From: Sediminibacillus massiliensis
GTDB lineage: Bacteria > Bacillota > Bacilli > Bacillales > Amphibacillaceae
NCBI RefSeq assembly: GCF_900156915.1
Contig: NZ_LT732535.1
Location: 2,575,564 to 2,615,209, forward strand
DNA: 39,646 nt
Direction: 5' to 3'
Each line of letters begins with the position of its first letter. Position 1 is the stretch's first letter. Below, one piece after another: positions 25,960-35,337 of the stretch. The position numbers were made by a program, and so were the translations under genes. The notes below the pieces were generated by a model that was given only the letters and a program-made list of their open reading frames with translations, was not told where the DNA came from and did not search any database.

Positions 25960-26534
25960 AAATTGCGAACTAGTGATAATTCTACATTGTGAAGAAGTTT
26001 TCTCTCCTTCTGTTGTTAGTTGAATGCTAACCCAACGCTGCGGTAAAATACTCGCTTTCCACGGGGAACGCTTCAGCCTCCTCGCTGGCAAAAGCGCCAA
26101 CTGCGGGGTCTTCAGACTGTTCCTTTCCCGTAGGAGTCTCGCATTTTATCGCAGCTTGTAATCGCACTCTGTAATAGTAAGAGGAAATAACAGTTGAGAA
26201 ATTATAGAGATTTTTCTGTCCAAAATGCAGAAACTTACAAACAGCAGAGGCAGAAAACACTTCGCTTTACATAGGCACGGCCTTAGCCAGGGGACTACTT
26301 GATATTAGAATTATTTTAGGACCACTTATCGCTTAATCAGAAATCTATTGAAAGCGGAGGAAAAATGCGACACTCCTGGGGGAAGAGCAGCTTCCGAAGA
26401 CCCCGCAGTGAGCGCTTTTTGCTCAAGAGGAGGCTGAGGTGCTGCCCCCGGAAAGGGAGTATTTTTCCGTAGCGCCGGACTACCACTCAATCTAAAAAGA
26501 ATGGAAGGAAGCCACACAAGTTATGTCGCAGTTT
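25960..26534. repeat. Composite intergenic repeat, copy 4
   Basis: The left end is degenerate (AAATTGCGAACTAGTGATAA at 25960) and the right end is AAGTTATGTCGCAGTTT (26518-26534). Inside are a core unit in minus orientation (about 26031-26157), a fragment of the first-type core (about 26247-26297, with CACTTCGCTTT and CACGGCCTTAGCC), the linker (about 26300-26345) and an intact second core (about 26355-26485). It fills the gap between the convergent DUF421 and manP genes. Confidence 0.75.
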
Positions 26535-26581
26535 ATGGTTTATTCTGAAGATGAGGGGTTCTGACAGGCTAATTGTAAATG

Positions 26582-26610
26582 AAAACGCCTGGGAGTGATA
26601 TCCCAGGCGT
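26582..26610 (-). terminator. Intrinsic terminator after manP
   Basis: The stem ACGCCTGGGA / TCCCAGGCGT (26585-26594 with 26601-26610) is followed on the minus strand by a short T run. Confidence 0.8.
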
Positions 26611-26621
26611 CTTTGTGGTTG

Positions 26622-28574
26622 TTATTCTATTTCTTTTAATAATTGATAAGCCTCTTCTTTTGATTGGACAGAAAGCAATTGTTCACGATAATTTTCATCC
26701 ATCAGCTTCCGGGACAGCATTTGTAGTATTTTCAAATGGGCATCTCCCTGACTTTTTTCCGGAACAGCTATCATAAACACAAGTTTGGCGTCGGTACCAT
26801 CCATGCTGTGCCAGTCCACTCCTTCGTTCTTAATACCGAAGACAACACTTGGCTTCTTAACAGCATTCGATTTACCGTGCGGAATGGCAATGTTCATACC
26901 TATGCCTGTGGTACTTTCACTTTCGCGATCTAAAATCTTTTGTTTAAATTCGGCGAAGGAACTAATTAAATCATTCTGGTTCAGTTTTTCGATCATTTCA
27001 TCTATGACTTCATCTCTTGTATTACCACGGAGATTAATATCAATTAAGTCAAGACTAGTGATATCTGTCAGTTTATTGATTTCTTCGTTATTGATTTCCT
27101 CTGCAGGGGCTTGGCCTGTTGCGGTCTGGGGCTGTTCCAGCTCAGCACCCTGCTCTTCATCAGTGGTGTCAGGATATTCTGCCGGAACGTCCTTTTTGAT
27201 CAATTTAATCATTAATGCCGTCACAATCGCACCTATAATAATTGCAACAAAGAACATGAAAACATTATCAACTGCTCCAAGCACCCCGACAATAGGGCCT
27301 CCATGGGCAACTCTGTCTCCGACATTTCCCATCATCGCTACAACTGATCCTGCCATCGAACCGACCATGATACTCGGAATGACGCGAAGCGGATCTTGGG
27401 CAGCAAAGGGGATGGCGCCTTCAGTGATTCCAAACAATCCCATAGTAAAGGATGCTTTCCCTGTTTCCAGCTCGGCCTGTTGGAATTTATTTTTGAAAAG
27501 GAATGTTGCCAGTCCAAGGCCGATTGGCGGTACACAGATAGCTACCGCGATTGGACCCATGATTTCATAGTTTCCTTCTCCAATCATCGCAGATCCAAAC
27601 AAGAATGCCACTTTATTAACAGGTCCACCCATATCAAAGGAAATCATCGCACCAAGGATTAACGCGAGTAGAATCGAGCTTGTCCCCTGCATTCCCGCTA
27701 ACCAGCCGGTCAAAGACTCGAATAATTGCGCTACTGGGGCTCCAACTACAAACACAAATGCCAATCCGACTACAAGTGAAGACAATACCGGAATGATGAT
27801 GATCGGCATAATCGGCTGAACGACTTTCGGCACTTTCAACCGCTTCACCCATAAAGCTACATAACCAGCAAGAAAACCTGCAATAATACCGCCGAGGAAA
27901 CCAGCTCCTGCTTCACTGCCGTAAAAACTCCCATTAGCGGCTATATACCCGCCGATGACACCTGGCGCCAAACCTGGTCTGTCTGCGATACTATAAGCAA
28001 TAAATCCAGCTAAGATAGGTACCATGAATGTAAAGGAAGCGGCACCAATACTTTCGATTGTTTTCCAAAAGGAGCCTTCCGGAATTTGGATTCCACCTGG
28101 CGTCTGTTCTCCACCTATAGATAAAGCGATTGCAATCAACAGACCACCGACTACAATAAATGGAATCATATAAGAAACACCATTCATCAGATGGCGATAT
28201 ATGGGATTTTGCTTCTGTTTCTTGTCTTTCTGGGCAGTGTCTTCCGTTCCCGCCTGCCCTTGATGAACCTCTACGTCGCCAGAGGCTATTTTATTTATCA
28301 GCTCTTTTGGTTTTCTAATCCCTTCCTGCACACCGACAACCAACAATTTCTTACCTGCAAATCGTTCTTTTTCGACTGTTTTATCCGCAGCTATGATTAC
28401 ACCATCTGCTTCTTCAATGTCTTTTTCCGTAAATTCATTTTCCACACCGATAGAACCCTGGGTTTCAACCTTTATTTCAACCCCCAGTTCATCGGCAGCT
28501 TTTTGGAGATTCTCTGCTGCCATATAGGTATGTGCTATACCATTAGGGCAAGAAGTAATCGCTAACAATTTCAT
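26622..28574 (-). CDS. manP: Mannose-type PTS transporter EIIBCA (ManP)
   Basis: A 650-residue phosphotransferase permease. The EIIB domain is at the N-terminus with Cys9 in ITSCPNGIAHTYMAAE. A fructose-type EIIC has about ten helices (roughly residues 120-470, with HLMNGVSYMIPFIVVGG and SFDMGGPVNKVAF). The C-terminal EIIA has its phosphorylated histidine near residue 566 in NIAIPHGKS. Domain order and length equal Bacillus subtilis ManP, the mannose transporter, and many segments read the same from memory. The neighbouring ManR-type regulator supports this. Fructose or another hexose remains possible. No manA isomerase gene follows. AGGAGG lies eight bases before the ATG. Confidence 0.88.
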   Translation of the reverse strand: MKLLAITSCPNGIAHTYMAAENLQKAADELGVEIKVETQGSIGVENEFTEKDIEEADGVIIAADKTVEKERFAGKKLLVVGVQEGIRKPKELINKIASGDVEVHQGQAGTEDTAQKDKKQKQNPIYRHLMNGVSYMIPFIVVGGLLIAIALSIGGEQTPGGIQIPEGSFWKTIESIGAASFTFMVPILAGFIAYSIADRPGLAPGVIGGYIAANGSFYGSEAGAGFLGGIIAGFLAGYVALWVKRLKVPKVVQPIMPIIIIPVLSSLVVGLAFVFVVGAPVAQLFESLTGWLAGMQGTSSILLALILGAMISFDMGGPVNKVAFLFGSAMIGEGNYEIMGPIAVAICVPPIGLGLATFLFKNKFQQAELETGKASFTMGLFGITEGAIPFAAQDPLRVIPSIMVGSMAGSVVAMMGNVGDRVAHGGPIVGVLGAVDNVFMFFVAIIIGAIVTALMIKLIKKDVPAEYPDTTDEEQGAELEQPQTATGQAPAEEINNEEINKLTDITSLDLIDINLRGNTRDEVIDEMIEKLNQNDLISSFAEFKQKILDRESESTTGIGMNIAIPHGKSNAVKKPSVVFGIKNEGVDWHSMDGTDAKLVFMIAVPEKSQGDAHLKILQMLSRKLMDENYREQLLSVQSKEEAYQLLKEIE

Positions 28575-28686
28575 TGGTGTATCCTCCTGTCCTTTTTTAA
28601 CGATACATCCACTATACCCTTGTTACGATTCTTAAAAAAATGATTTTTTTACCGGAACGATAGAAACCCATTCATAATTTAGCGGT

Positions 28687-30645
28687 TTACTGATTAACCA
28701 TTTTATGATGAAGCATTTCAAGAAAAGCTTTCGCATCTGTTTCTCCGATTAAATGCTGGATGGACTCAGGGTTGTCCGTCAAAGAGGCTAGTTGCTTGAA
28801 CAAATGTCTCGTCGTATCCCGGCTGTCATTCCGGATGGCCAGCATAAAAACGAGAGATACCTTCTCTCCTCCCCAGTCCAAAGGCTGTTTCAATGTAGCC
28901 ACCGCAATCGCAGGATGATTGATCAATGAGGGGGCCCCATGTGGGATGGCAACTCTTGAGCCGATATATGTGGCCGATTTTTGTTCGCGCTTTATGGCAC
29001 TATGTCCATATTCCTGCTTCACAAACCCTTTCTCATGCAGAGCTACAGCTAACTTTTCAATAACTTCATAGCGATGCTCTTCTTCCAGTTCCAAGAAAAC
29101 CAGAGAGGTATCCAGAAAATTTTCCAATTTGTCTCGATCTGTTGGTTTCTGTTGAGTGCTATTTAAATCCCGCAAAAAGCCTTCCAATTTTTCAACCTCA
29201 GAGTCAGCCATCAACGGGGAGAGAACTATGTTGGGAACAGGAACATTTTCTAAAGAAGTAGTAGTGATGACTAAATCAACTTTCTCTTGCGAAAGATATG
29301 GATCAATGTCCGATTTGGCTAAGGTATCAATCACTTCTAATTGAGGAAAGTGCCGTTCCAGTTTTGCCTGCAGAAGTTGCGACATACCAATACCCATATG
29401 ACACACAATTACCGACCGCTTTTTTCCGGAATCCTGCTTTCGCATCCGCTCAATAGCCGTTTGAAAATGTATGGTCAAATACGCAGCTTCTTCCTCCGGT
29501 ATGGTGACGTCAAATGTTTCCTTAATTTCATCCAAAACATAAATCACCATGTCAAACATGTATGGATATATTTTTTTAATATCGCTGAGCATCGGATTTT
29601 TAATTTGAAATCCGGCGTGAAGTCGGTTCAAGGCCGAATATAAATGAAGGCTCAATCCCTTCCTGAGCTCGGAGTCTTTCGAGAAATCAATTATCATCAG
29701 TGCAGACATCCGTGTTAAAAGAGTTTCCATAATCTTCTCAAGCATTGGGGCCTCATCAGTCAATTCGGCCATTTTCTGATGGTTTTCCAGTGGGACATTC
29801 CTGACTTTCGTACCAAGGAGGTGGAGAGCTAGATAACTTACTTCCTCTTCCGGAAAGCGGACGATAAAAGACTCCCCGATCCTTTTTAACAACTCAGCAG
29901 CTATTCGAATTTCTTTGGCATTCTTCACTACCTGCTGTTCTTTTTCGGTTACCTTAATGGTCTGCCGTGTTTTGACTCTTTTGACCATGATCAATACGTG
30001 CATGAGCAACCTGTCATATGCTTCATCTGTAAGCTTCATTTCATAAAGACTTTCCATATGATGAAGCTCCGTTTTCACTGTATCGATTTCAAAGCGGGAA
30101 AATTTGTCCTCCCAAAATTGCTCGACAGATATAGGAGACGTTATCAAACTGGATAAATCGGATAGGGCAAACCGGACTTTTTTCTCATCGCCTTCCACTA
30201 TTAAGCCCACTTTTTGCTTTGTAATCAGCACCAAGTCTTTTTTGTTCAACCATCTCTTCACCTTCTCAATATCTGTTCTGATGGTAGAACTGTTGACATA
30301 GTATTTACTTGCCAATTGGTTCATGGTGATCGCCTTCCTGCTCGTCAGCAGGTCGTAGGCTATGCAAATCGCCCTTCTATCATCCTCTCCTTTAGCAGTG
30401 TCATGCTGGGTATATTGGAACAGCATTTTTTTATCTTTTTCTTCCATGTTCAAAAAGACACCAAGCCCGGGCTTTTTGACCAGGTATGCTGTCGAAGAGT
30501 CTTTCAAGAATTCTTCAATGATTTTCAAGTCATTTCTGATTGTTTTATCCGAACACTTTAGTTTTTGAGTAAGCTCCTGCACCAAAGTGTAGCCTTCTCT
30601 TTCCAACAAAAGAAGACGGAGAATATCTTTCTGCCTGCTATTCAC
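28687..30645 (-). CDS. manR: PRD/EIIB/EIIA-containing transcriptional activator (ManR)
   Basis: A regulator of about 650 residues. In order it has a DeoR-type HTH (RQKDILRLLLLEREGYTL), a second HTH, two PRD modules (with LALHLLGTKVRN and LTIHFQTAIERM histidine sites), an EIIB-Gat-like domain (VIVCHMGIGMSQLLQAKLE) and a C-terminal EIIA domain (VAIPHGAPSL). The architecture is that of ManR/MtlR activators controlled by PTS phosphorylation. It directly precedes manP on the same strand, matching the manR-manP order known in Bacillus subtilis. The frame extends to 30738; GTG at 30645 starts the conserved domain and gives the usual length of about 650. Confidence 0.87.
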   Translation of the reverse strand: MNSRQKDILRLLLLEREGYTLVQELTQKLKCSDKTIRNDLKIIEEFLKDSSTAYLVKKPGLGVFLNMEEKDKKMLFQYTQHDTAKGEDDRRAICIAYDLLTSRKAITMNQLASKYYVNSSTIRTDIEKVKRWLNKKDLVLITKQKVGLIVEGDEKKVRFALSDLSSLITSPISVEQFWEDKFSRFEIDTVKTELHHMESLYEMKLTDEAYDRLLMHVLIMVKRVKTRQTIKVTEKEQQVVKNAKEIRIAAELLKRIGESFIVRFPEEEVSYLALHLLGTKVRNVPLENHQKMAELTDEAPMLEKIMETLLTRMSALMIIDFSKDSELRKGLSLHLYSALNRLHAGFQIKNPMLSDIKKIYPYMFDMVIYVLDEIKETFDVTIPEEEAAYLTIHFQTAIERMRKQDSGKKRSVIVCHMGIGMSQLLQAKLERHFPQLEVIDTLAKSDIDPYLSQEKVDLVITTTSLENVPVPNIVLSPLMADSEVEKLEGFLRDLNSTQQKPTDRDKLENFLDTSLVFLELEEEHRYEVIEKLAVALHEKGFVKQEYGHSAIKREQKSATYIGSRVAIPHGAPSLINHPAIAVATLKQPLDWGGEKVSLVFMLAIRNDSRDTTRHLFKQLASLTDNPESIQHLIGETDAKAFLEMLHHKMVNQ

Positions 30646-30800
30646 TTGATTTTCCGTCCCTTCGTTTACAGATTTTCCATGCGCCCTTTGTACTATAAAC
30701 CAAAATCCGGGCAACTGGCTACAGGTGTGATTTATCAAGGAAGGATAATCAGACTTTTGGTCGAAATGAGTAAAATAGCATCTTTTGGAGGAGGCACAGG

Positions 30801-31172
30801 ATGAATCTTACTACAATGATTGCAATAGGGGCCTTTGTCTTCATCCTAAGTATTATCAGTGAACAGGTAGTGAAAAAGAAATTCCATATTCCTAAACAAG
30901 GCTGAATCTACCGCCGTGTGAATAAAAAACATTTACACGCAGAAATCGGTTTGATTATATTGTTCATCATTTTCAGTTTTATATTTGCCGTTAACTATCC
31001 ATATTTTAAACATTTTTATATTTTGATTACATTTTTCATCCTTTTATTCGGTGTTCGTGTTTACTTTGAATGGAAATATGAGAGGGAAACAAAACGTTAT
31101 TTGATTTCTTTAAATGGGGTTGTCTGGCTGAACCTGCTGCTGATGCTTTTTGCTTTATTTGATTTAAAATGA
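30801..31172 (+). pseudogene. DUF4181-like membrane protein gene interrupted by an in-frame TGA
   Basis: The frame starts at an ATG (30801) behind GGAGGAGG and reads MNLTTMIAIGAFVFILSIIS to KKKFHIPKQG, then TGA (30903-30905). It stays open in the same frame from 30906 to 31172 (IYRRVNKKHLHAEIGLIIL and so on). Joined, the 123-codon frame has the four-helix layout and FGVRVYFEWKY segment of DUF4181 proteins. The downstream part has a GTG at 30918 but no ribosome binding site. One nonsense change, for example from CGA or TGG, explains the split. Alternatives are a sequencing error or two separate small peptides. Confidence 0.65.
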
Positions 31173-31173
31173 C

Positions 31174-31206
31174 AAAAAGACTACCCGTAAAATTTACGGA
31201 TAGTCT
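31174..31206 (-). terminator. Intrinsic terminator after the HIU hydrolase gene
   Basis: The imperfect stem AGACTAcCCGTAA / TTTACGGaTAGTCT (31178-31206) is followed on the minus strand by five T. It ends the uraD-uraH unit and faces the broken DUF4181 gene. Confidence 0.82.
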
Positions 31207-31217
31207 ATCTACTTCGA

Positions 31218-31574
31218 TCAGCTTCCCCTGTACACCTGGTATCCCCAGGGAGAAACGAGTAATGGAACATGGTAATGGGCTGTGTCTTCACTGATGCCGA
31301 ACTGTACAGGCACTTTTTCTAAAAAAAGAGGCTCCTTTAAATGTGCATCCTTCTTGCGAAAGTAAGACCCGATATGAAAGACCATTTCATACCGACCTAC
31401 TACCGTATCCTCCTCCACTAACAACGCTTCGTCCAACCTGCCACTTTGATTGGTTATACTGGAAGCAATCAGTCTGCGCACATCCTGGTCATCCACTCGA
31501 TATAAATCGATTTTCACCCCTGAAGCCGGATGACCATGAGTTAAGTCCAAAACGTGTGTAGTCAATCCCGCCAT
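31218..31574 (-). CDS. pucM: 5-hydroxyisourate hydrolase (transthyretin-like)
   Basis: A 118-residue HIU hydrolase from the ATG at 31574. Signature segments are LTTHVLDLTHGHPA at the N-terminus and YRGS at the C-terminus, with HYHVPLLVSPWGY before it. It converts 5-hydroxyisourate, the product of urate oxidation, to OHCU, the substrate of the gene just upstream. The frame opens at a GTG (31616), but the ATG with GGAAG five bases upstream gives the normal family length. It is the distal gene of a two-gene unit with uraD. Confidence 0.92.
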   Translation of the reverse strand: MAGLTTHVLDLTHGHPASGVKIDLYRVDDQDVRRLIASSITNQSGRLDEALLVEEDTVVGRYEMVFHIGSYFRKKDAHLKEPLFLEKVPVQFGISEDTAHYHVPLLVSPWGYQVYRGS

Positions 31575-31618
31575 TTGATCTTCCGTCCCCTTTCTTTCCG
31601 ATAGCAGTATAGACACCC

Positions 31619-32137
31619 TTAAATACTTGGTTCAACAGTCTCAGGCAGCATCTTACTGTTTAATCGAAACTTAGCAATTTTGTATATTTCAGCTAATGCA
31701 GCTTCGTATTCCTCAGAAATGGAATGATTAATCCTTTCTTTCATAGCCTGATGGATATCATGCTTTGTTTTACCTTTCACAGCAAATATAAAAGGGAAGG
31801 CGAATTTTTCCGTGTACGCTTTATTTAATGAAAGAAAACTTTGGTATTCCTCTTCCGTTAAATTTTTCAATCCCGCCCCTTGTTGTTCTTTGTTGGAATC
31901 TGCGCTCATCTCCATTTTTTCGCCTAAATTCGGGTGGGCACGAATCAACTCTAACTTTTCGTCTTTGGTCGCGTTTTGAACAATTTCCACCATCTGTTGA
32001 TGAAGAGCATCTACTGTCGGAAATGGCCGGAGCTTTTCTGCTTTTTTGGCAATCCAGGGGGAGTGTTCGAAAATTTCTCCGAGCAATTTGACGAATTCAT
32101 CCTGATCAAGCCGGTTTAGTTCCTCGATTGTCAACAT
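31619..32137 (-). CDS. uraD: OHCU decarboxylase
   Basis: A 172-residue protein with the 2-oxo-4-hydroxy-4-carboxy-5-ureidoimidazoline decarboxylase pattern: LLGEIFEHSPWIA, IRAHPNLGEKM with the catalytic histidine, and FPFIFAVKG. It yields (S)-allantoin. In Bacillus subtilis this domain is fused to urate oxidase in PucL; here it stands alone, and no urate oxidase lies in the window. The ribosome binding site AAAGGAGG is strong. Confidence 0.93.
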   Translation of the reverse strand: MLTIEELNRLDQDEFVKLLGEIFEHSPWIAKKAEKLRPFPTVDALHQQMVEIVQNATKDEKLELIRAHPNLGEKMEMSADSNKEQQGAGLKNLTEEEYQSFLSLNKAYTEKFAFPFIFAVKGKTKHDIHQAMKERINHSISEEYEAALAEIYKIAKFRLNSKMLPETVEPSI

Positions 32138-32291
32138 TTGCCGCCTCCTTTAGTACAATTGAATGGTTCTTATTCTTAGAATATATATTTCTGTGAATGT
32201 TGTCATTATTCAAAATAAACAATTGTGGCCATCTCTAATAAGCAGATTGCATAATGAAATTCAGCCCCACTCTGTTGGCTGCATATCCGGA

Positions 32292-33908
32292 TTATAAGTC
32301 CAACATCGTTTTTATTCTGAGTGCAAGCCTTATTTGCAAAGTCATTTCGGGATCACTTAAACTCTTTCCGAGCAATTCTTCACACTTTTCCAAGCGGTAG
32401 ACAACCGTATTTCTGTGAACAAACAACCGTTTGGCCGTTTCCGATATTTGGCAGTGCGTTTCCAGATAAACAAATAACGTATGTAGCAACGTCTGTTCCT
32501 CATCTTCTCCAGCCCGGGTAAACTGGTGAAGACAATTATAATAAAACTCCTTTAAATCATCCTTTGGTACCGTCCGCAACAATTCCATGATATCTTTTGT
32601 CTGGTATCGGTGAATGAATCCCGACTTGCCAGAAAGCTTGCCTGTCTGTAATGCGTCCTGTGCTTCGTTGTATGCTTCAGAGACATTCAAAAAGTTTCGG
32701 GAAATATTACTTACCCCGAAAGAAATCGACCTCCCGAACCTGACTTCTATCATTTTCTGGACAACCTGTAGGGAGTTTTGAACGAATTCAGCTGTTTCCT
32801 TAGAAGCTTCTTTCACTTGGAAAAGCAAAATACAAAGATCGCCTCTCGTAAATAAGTTTGTCGATAAGGACAAACTCACCAACTCCTCTTCGATATACTC
32901 ATAAATCGTATCGAATTCTTTCTGGTTGTGTGTGTAACTTCTAACCGCATTGTGAACTTCGAGCTTACCTGCTGCACAGTAATAATTCTGGTCATTTTCC
33001 AACTGAAACTCCCTGGCCCTGTTCACGATTTCCTCATCAGAAGAAAAATGCCCTTCAGTGAAATTAAGGAAAAATTCATTTCTGACTCTGCGGGAATATT
33101 GTTTAAGCGCATTCTCTTTCATCAATTCAAATGAAATCACATTGGTGGCTTGTTCAATTGTCAATGTTGCAGAGTGATTATGCGGATGTATTTCTCCTAG
33201 TGCGATCAAGAATCCGGCCTTTTTTTCATGAGTGTACACCAGAAACACAGAGAATGTCTGTCTGTTTTTTATCGTGGAAAAAGTAAAAAATGGGGTGTTT
33301 GGAAAAAGTGCTGCTGCATTCCTTAAGTATAGACTCTCCATTTCATGTACGTGGTTTGGATCTGTATGGGAAAAAGCAATCGGCTTTGCATAGGAATCCA
33401 GCAATACTACCGGAAGCGCGACGAGATCTGCCAAGTTCTCCAACAATTTTTGAATGCCTTTTCCGCTCATAATATGTTTGGAGAACTGTTTATGGGTGTC
33501 GATTGCGAATCGGAGTTCATTTGTCCTTTTATCCAATATACTGCTCAACGTTTGATTGACAATATCCCCCAGCGAGGTACTGTTTGGCAGCTCAATTACA
33601 GGAAAGGCAAGCTTATCTGCCAAGTCGAGTACTCGTTCCGGGATAGCTTTTAAAAACCGTTGAGTCTTAATTCCGAGTGCCGCACAGCCTTGTTCAGCCA
33701 TGGCTTCCAACAAGTCGATCAGCTGCTCTGGATCATCTTTGACATGGTAAGCAGTCGTTACCAGCAATTCATTGGGCTTCAAAAAGCGGGCGATATCAGG
33801 GGCATCCATCATATTTACATGCAGTATCTCCCTGCTAGTACCAGACTCTCCTGCAATCAAATGACAACCTTCCAGCGCCGGAATATTTAATACTTCTGAT
33901 ACCTTCAT
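32292..33908 (-). CDS. pucR: Purine/ureide catabolism regulator PucR
   Basis: A 538-residue PucR family regulator: N-terminal PucR domain (MKVSEVLNIPALEGCHLI, then FLKPNELLVTTAYH), central CdaR/GGDEF-like region (FGRSISFGVSN) and C-terminal HTH_30 (CQISETAKRLFVHRNTVVYRL). In Bacillus subtilis PucR activates the ureide genes in response to allantoin, allantoate and ureidoglycolate. Its position between uraD/pucM and the divergent pucF-pucG-allB unit fits that role. The frame extends to 33980; the ATG at 33908 has AGGAG seven bases upstream. Confidence 0.92.
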   Translation of the reverse strand: MKVSEVLNIPALEGCHLIAGESGTSREILHVNMMDAPDIARFLKPNELLVTTAYHVKDDPEQLIDLLEAMAEQGCAALGIKTQRFLKAIPERVLDLADKLAFPVIELPNSTSLGDIVNQTLSSILDKRTNELRFAIDTHKQFSKHIMSGKGIQKLLENLADLVALPVVLLDSYAKPIAFSHTDPNHVHEMESLYLRNAAALFPNTPFFTFSTIKNRQTFSVFLVYTHEKKAGFLIALGEIHPHNHSATLTIEQATNVISFELMKENALKQYSRRVRNEFFLNFTEGHFSSDEEIVNRAREFQLENDQNYYCAAGKLEVHNAVRSYTHNQKEFDTIYEYIEEELVSLSLSTNLFTRGDLCILLFQVKEASKETAEFVQNSLQVVQKMIEVRFGRSISFGVSNISRNFLNVSEAYNEAQDALQTGKLSGKSGFIHRYQTKDIMELLRTVPKDDLKEFYYNCLHQFTRAGEDEEQTLLHTLFVYLETHCQISETAKRLFVHRNTVVYRLEKCEELLGKSLSDPEMTLQIRLALRIKTMLDL

Positions 33909-33950
33909 CAAAGCACTCCTGTTCTGTGGTTTACTGTCCATCTTATCATA

Positions 33951-33980
33951 ATTATACGAATAATTATTTAATTTGCACAA
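33951..33980 (-). promoter_or_regulatory. Candidate sigma-A promoter of pucR in the divergent region
   Basis: TTGTGC (33975-33980) and TATAAT (33951-33956) are separated by 18 bases on the minus strand, about 43 bases before the start codon. On the same 165-base divergent region a partial PucR-box-like TTCATTGG (about 34007-34014, minus strand) is visible, but the TTAA half is missing, so I do not call it a site. Confidence 0.55.
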
Positions 33981-34073
33981 AAATTATGAATATTTACTAC
34001 ATTTCTGCCAATGAAGTCATGGAAGCATCTTGATAAAATATGATTAAGAGCTAAAAGCGAGGGAGGGAGCACG

Positions 34074-35318
34074 ATGATAGAATCTCAAGATCGCCAACTG
34101 ATAGAAGAAGACTCGGAACAGCTGGTTAAATGGCTTGCTTCCTTCGGGCAGACGGACAACGGAGGTATTAATCGTTTACTCTACACTCCAGCCTGGGTCG
34201 AAGCGCAACAAGCATTACAAGCAAAAATGAAAAAGGACGGTTTAAGCACATACTTTGATAGTGTGGGCAACTTGTTTGGGAGACTTGAAGGTTCAAAGAT
34301 AGGCTCAAAGACAATACTAACGGGGTCCCATATCGACTCTGTTGTAAACGGCGGCATCTATGACGGTGTTTTTGGTATCATTGCTAGTTTAGTAGCCGTA
34401 CAGAAACTGAAACAAAGATATGGCAATCCGAAAAAGACAATAGAGGTGGTTTCCTTATGCGAAGAAGAGGGGAGCCGCTTCCCCCTTACTTTTTGGGGCT
34501 CTGGCAATATTACCGGAAAATATACCCTGAAAGATGCTGAAGCAATTGTTGATTCTAATGGAATTTCGTTGCTCGAGGCTATGAAAGATGCTGGGTTTGA
34601 TCCGGAATCCTATCATTCACCGCGACGTAAAGATTTGGAATGTTTTTTGGAGCTTCATGTCGAACAAGGCATTATTTTAGATAAGACTGGAGATACGTTG
34701 GGGACTGTAAGTCATATCGTCGGGCAAAGAAGGTTCAATATTCGAGTAAGCGGGGAAAGCAATCATGCCGGGACGACACCAATGCGTTTTCGAAAAGATG
34801 CCCTGCAAATGGCATCCGAGTTTATCTCCTATATTGCCGAAAAGGCAAAAAAGACTGATCCGGATCTGGTAGCCACAGTAGGTAAAATCAATGCAAATCC
34901 AAATGTCCCCAACGTCATTGCAGGTGATGTTTTGTTCACCTTGGATGTCAGACACTATCAAGAAGAAGTCCTGGATGCGTATTGCCAGGCAGTTTTCCAA
35001 CATTTTGAGTCGGTAGCTAAAGATCAAGATTTTCAATTGACTATCAATCAATGGATGGAAGCCGAACCAGTTGAGATGGACAGCCGGCTGATGAAATTGT
35101 TTGAACAAACAGCACAATCCAGAAACATCCCCCACCAAACTTTGTTTAGCGGTGCAGGGCATGACGCTCAGGTTTTCGGAACTTATTGCCCCACCTCACT
35201 CCTGTTCATTCCGAGCCTGGAAGGAATCAGTCATTCTCCACGGGAATTCAGCAAGAAGCAGGATATGGATCTGGGGATCGATGTATTGACAGAGGTTTTG
35301 TATAAGCTAGCTTATTGA
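34074..35318 (+). CDS. pucF: Allantoate amidohydrolase
   Basis: A 414-residue M20-type enzyme of the AllC/N-carbamoyl-amino-acid hydrolase group. The metal-site segments are TGSHIDSVVNGGIYDG (about residues 89-104), LCEEEGSRFP, FLELHVEQG and HDAQVFG near the C-terminus; NHAGTTPM is also typical. It releases CO2 and ammonia from allantoate to give (S)-ureidoglycine. GAGGGAGGGAGC precedes the ATG. It heads a three-gene plus-strand operon with pucG (19-base gap) and allB. Confidence 0.9.
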   Translation: MIESQDRQLIEEDSEQLVKWLASFGQTDNGGINRLLYTPAWVEAQQALQAKMKKDGLSTYFDSVGNLFGRLEGSKIGSKTILTGSHIDSVVNGGIYDGVFGIIASLVAVQKLKQRYGNPKKTIEVVSLCEEEGSRFPLTFWGSGNITGKYTLKDAEAIVDSNGISLLEAMKDAGFDPESYHSPRRKDLECFLELHVEQGIILDKTGDTLGTVSHIVGQRRFNIRVSGESNHAGTTPMRFRKDALQMASEFISYIAEKAKKTDPDLVATVGKINANPNVPNVIAGDVLFTLDVRHYQEEVLDAYCQAVFQHFESVAKDQDFQLTINQWMEAEPVEMDSRLMKLFEQTAQSRNIPHQTLFSGAGHDAQVFGTYCPTSLLFIPSLEGISHSPREFSKKQDMDLGIDVLTEVLYKLAY

Positions 35319-35337
35319 TCTGAAGGAGGATTTTCTC

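Noticed and set aside
26785-27570. 261-codon plus-strand frame
   Set aside because: It is wholly antisense to manP, whose domains and motifs are clear.
33909-34073. PucR box or TnrA box in the pucR-pucF divergent region
   Set aside because: Only a partial TTCATTGG match was found, and no 17-base TnrA palindrome; a weight-matrix scan would be needed.
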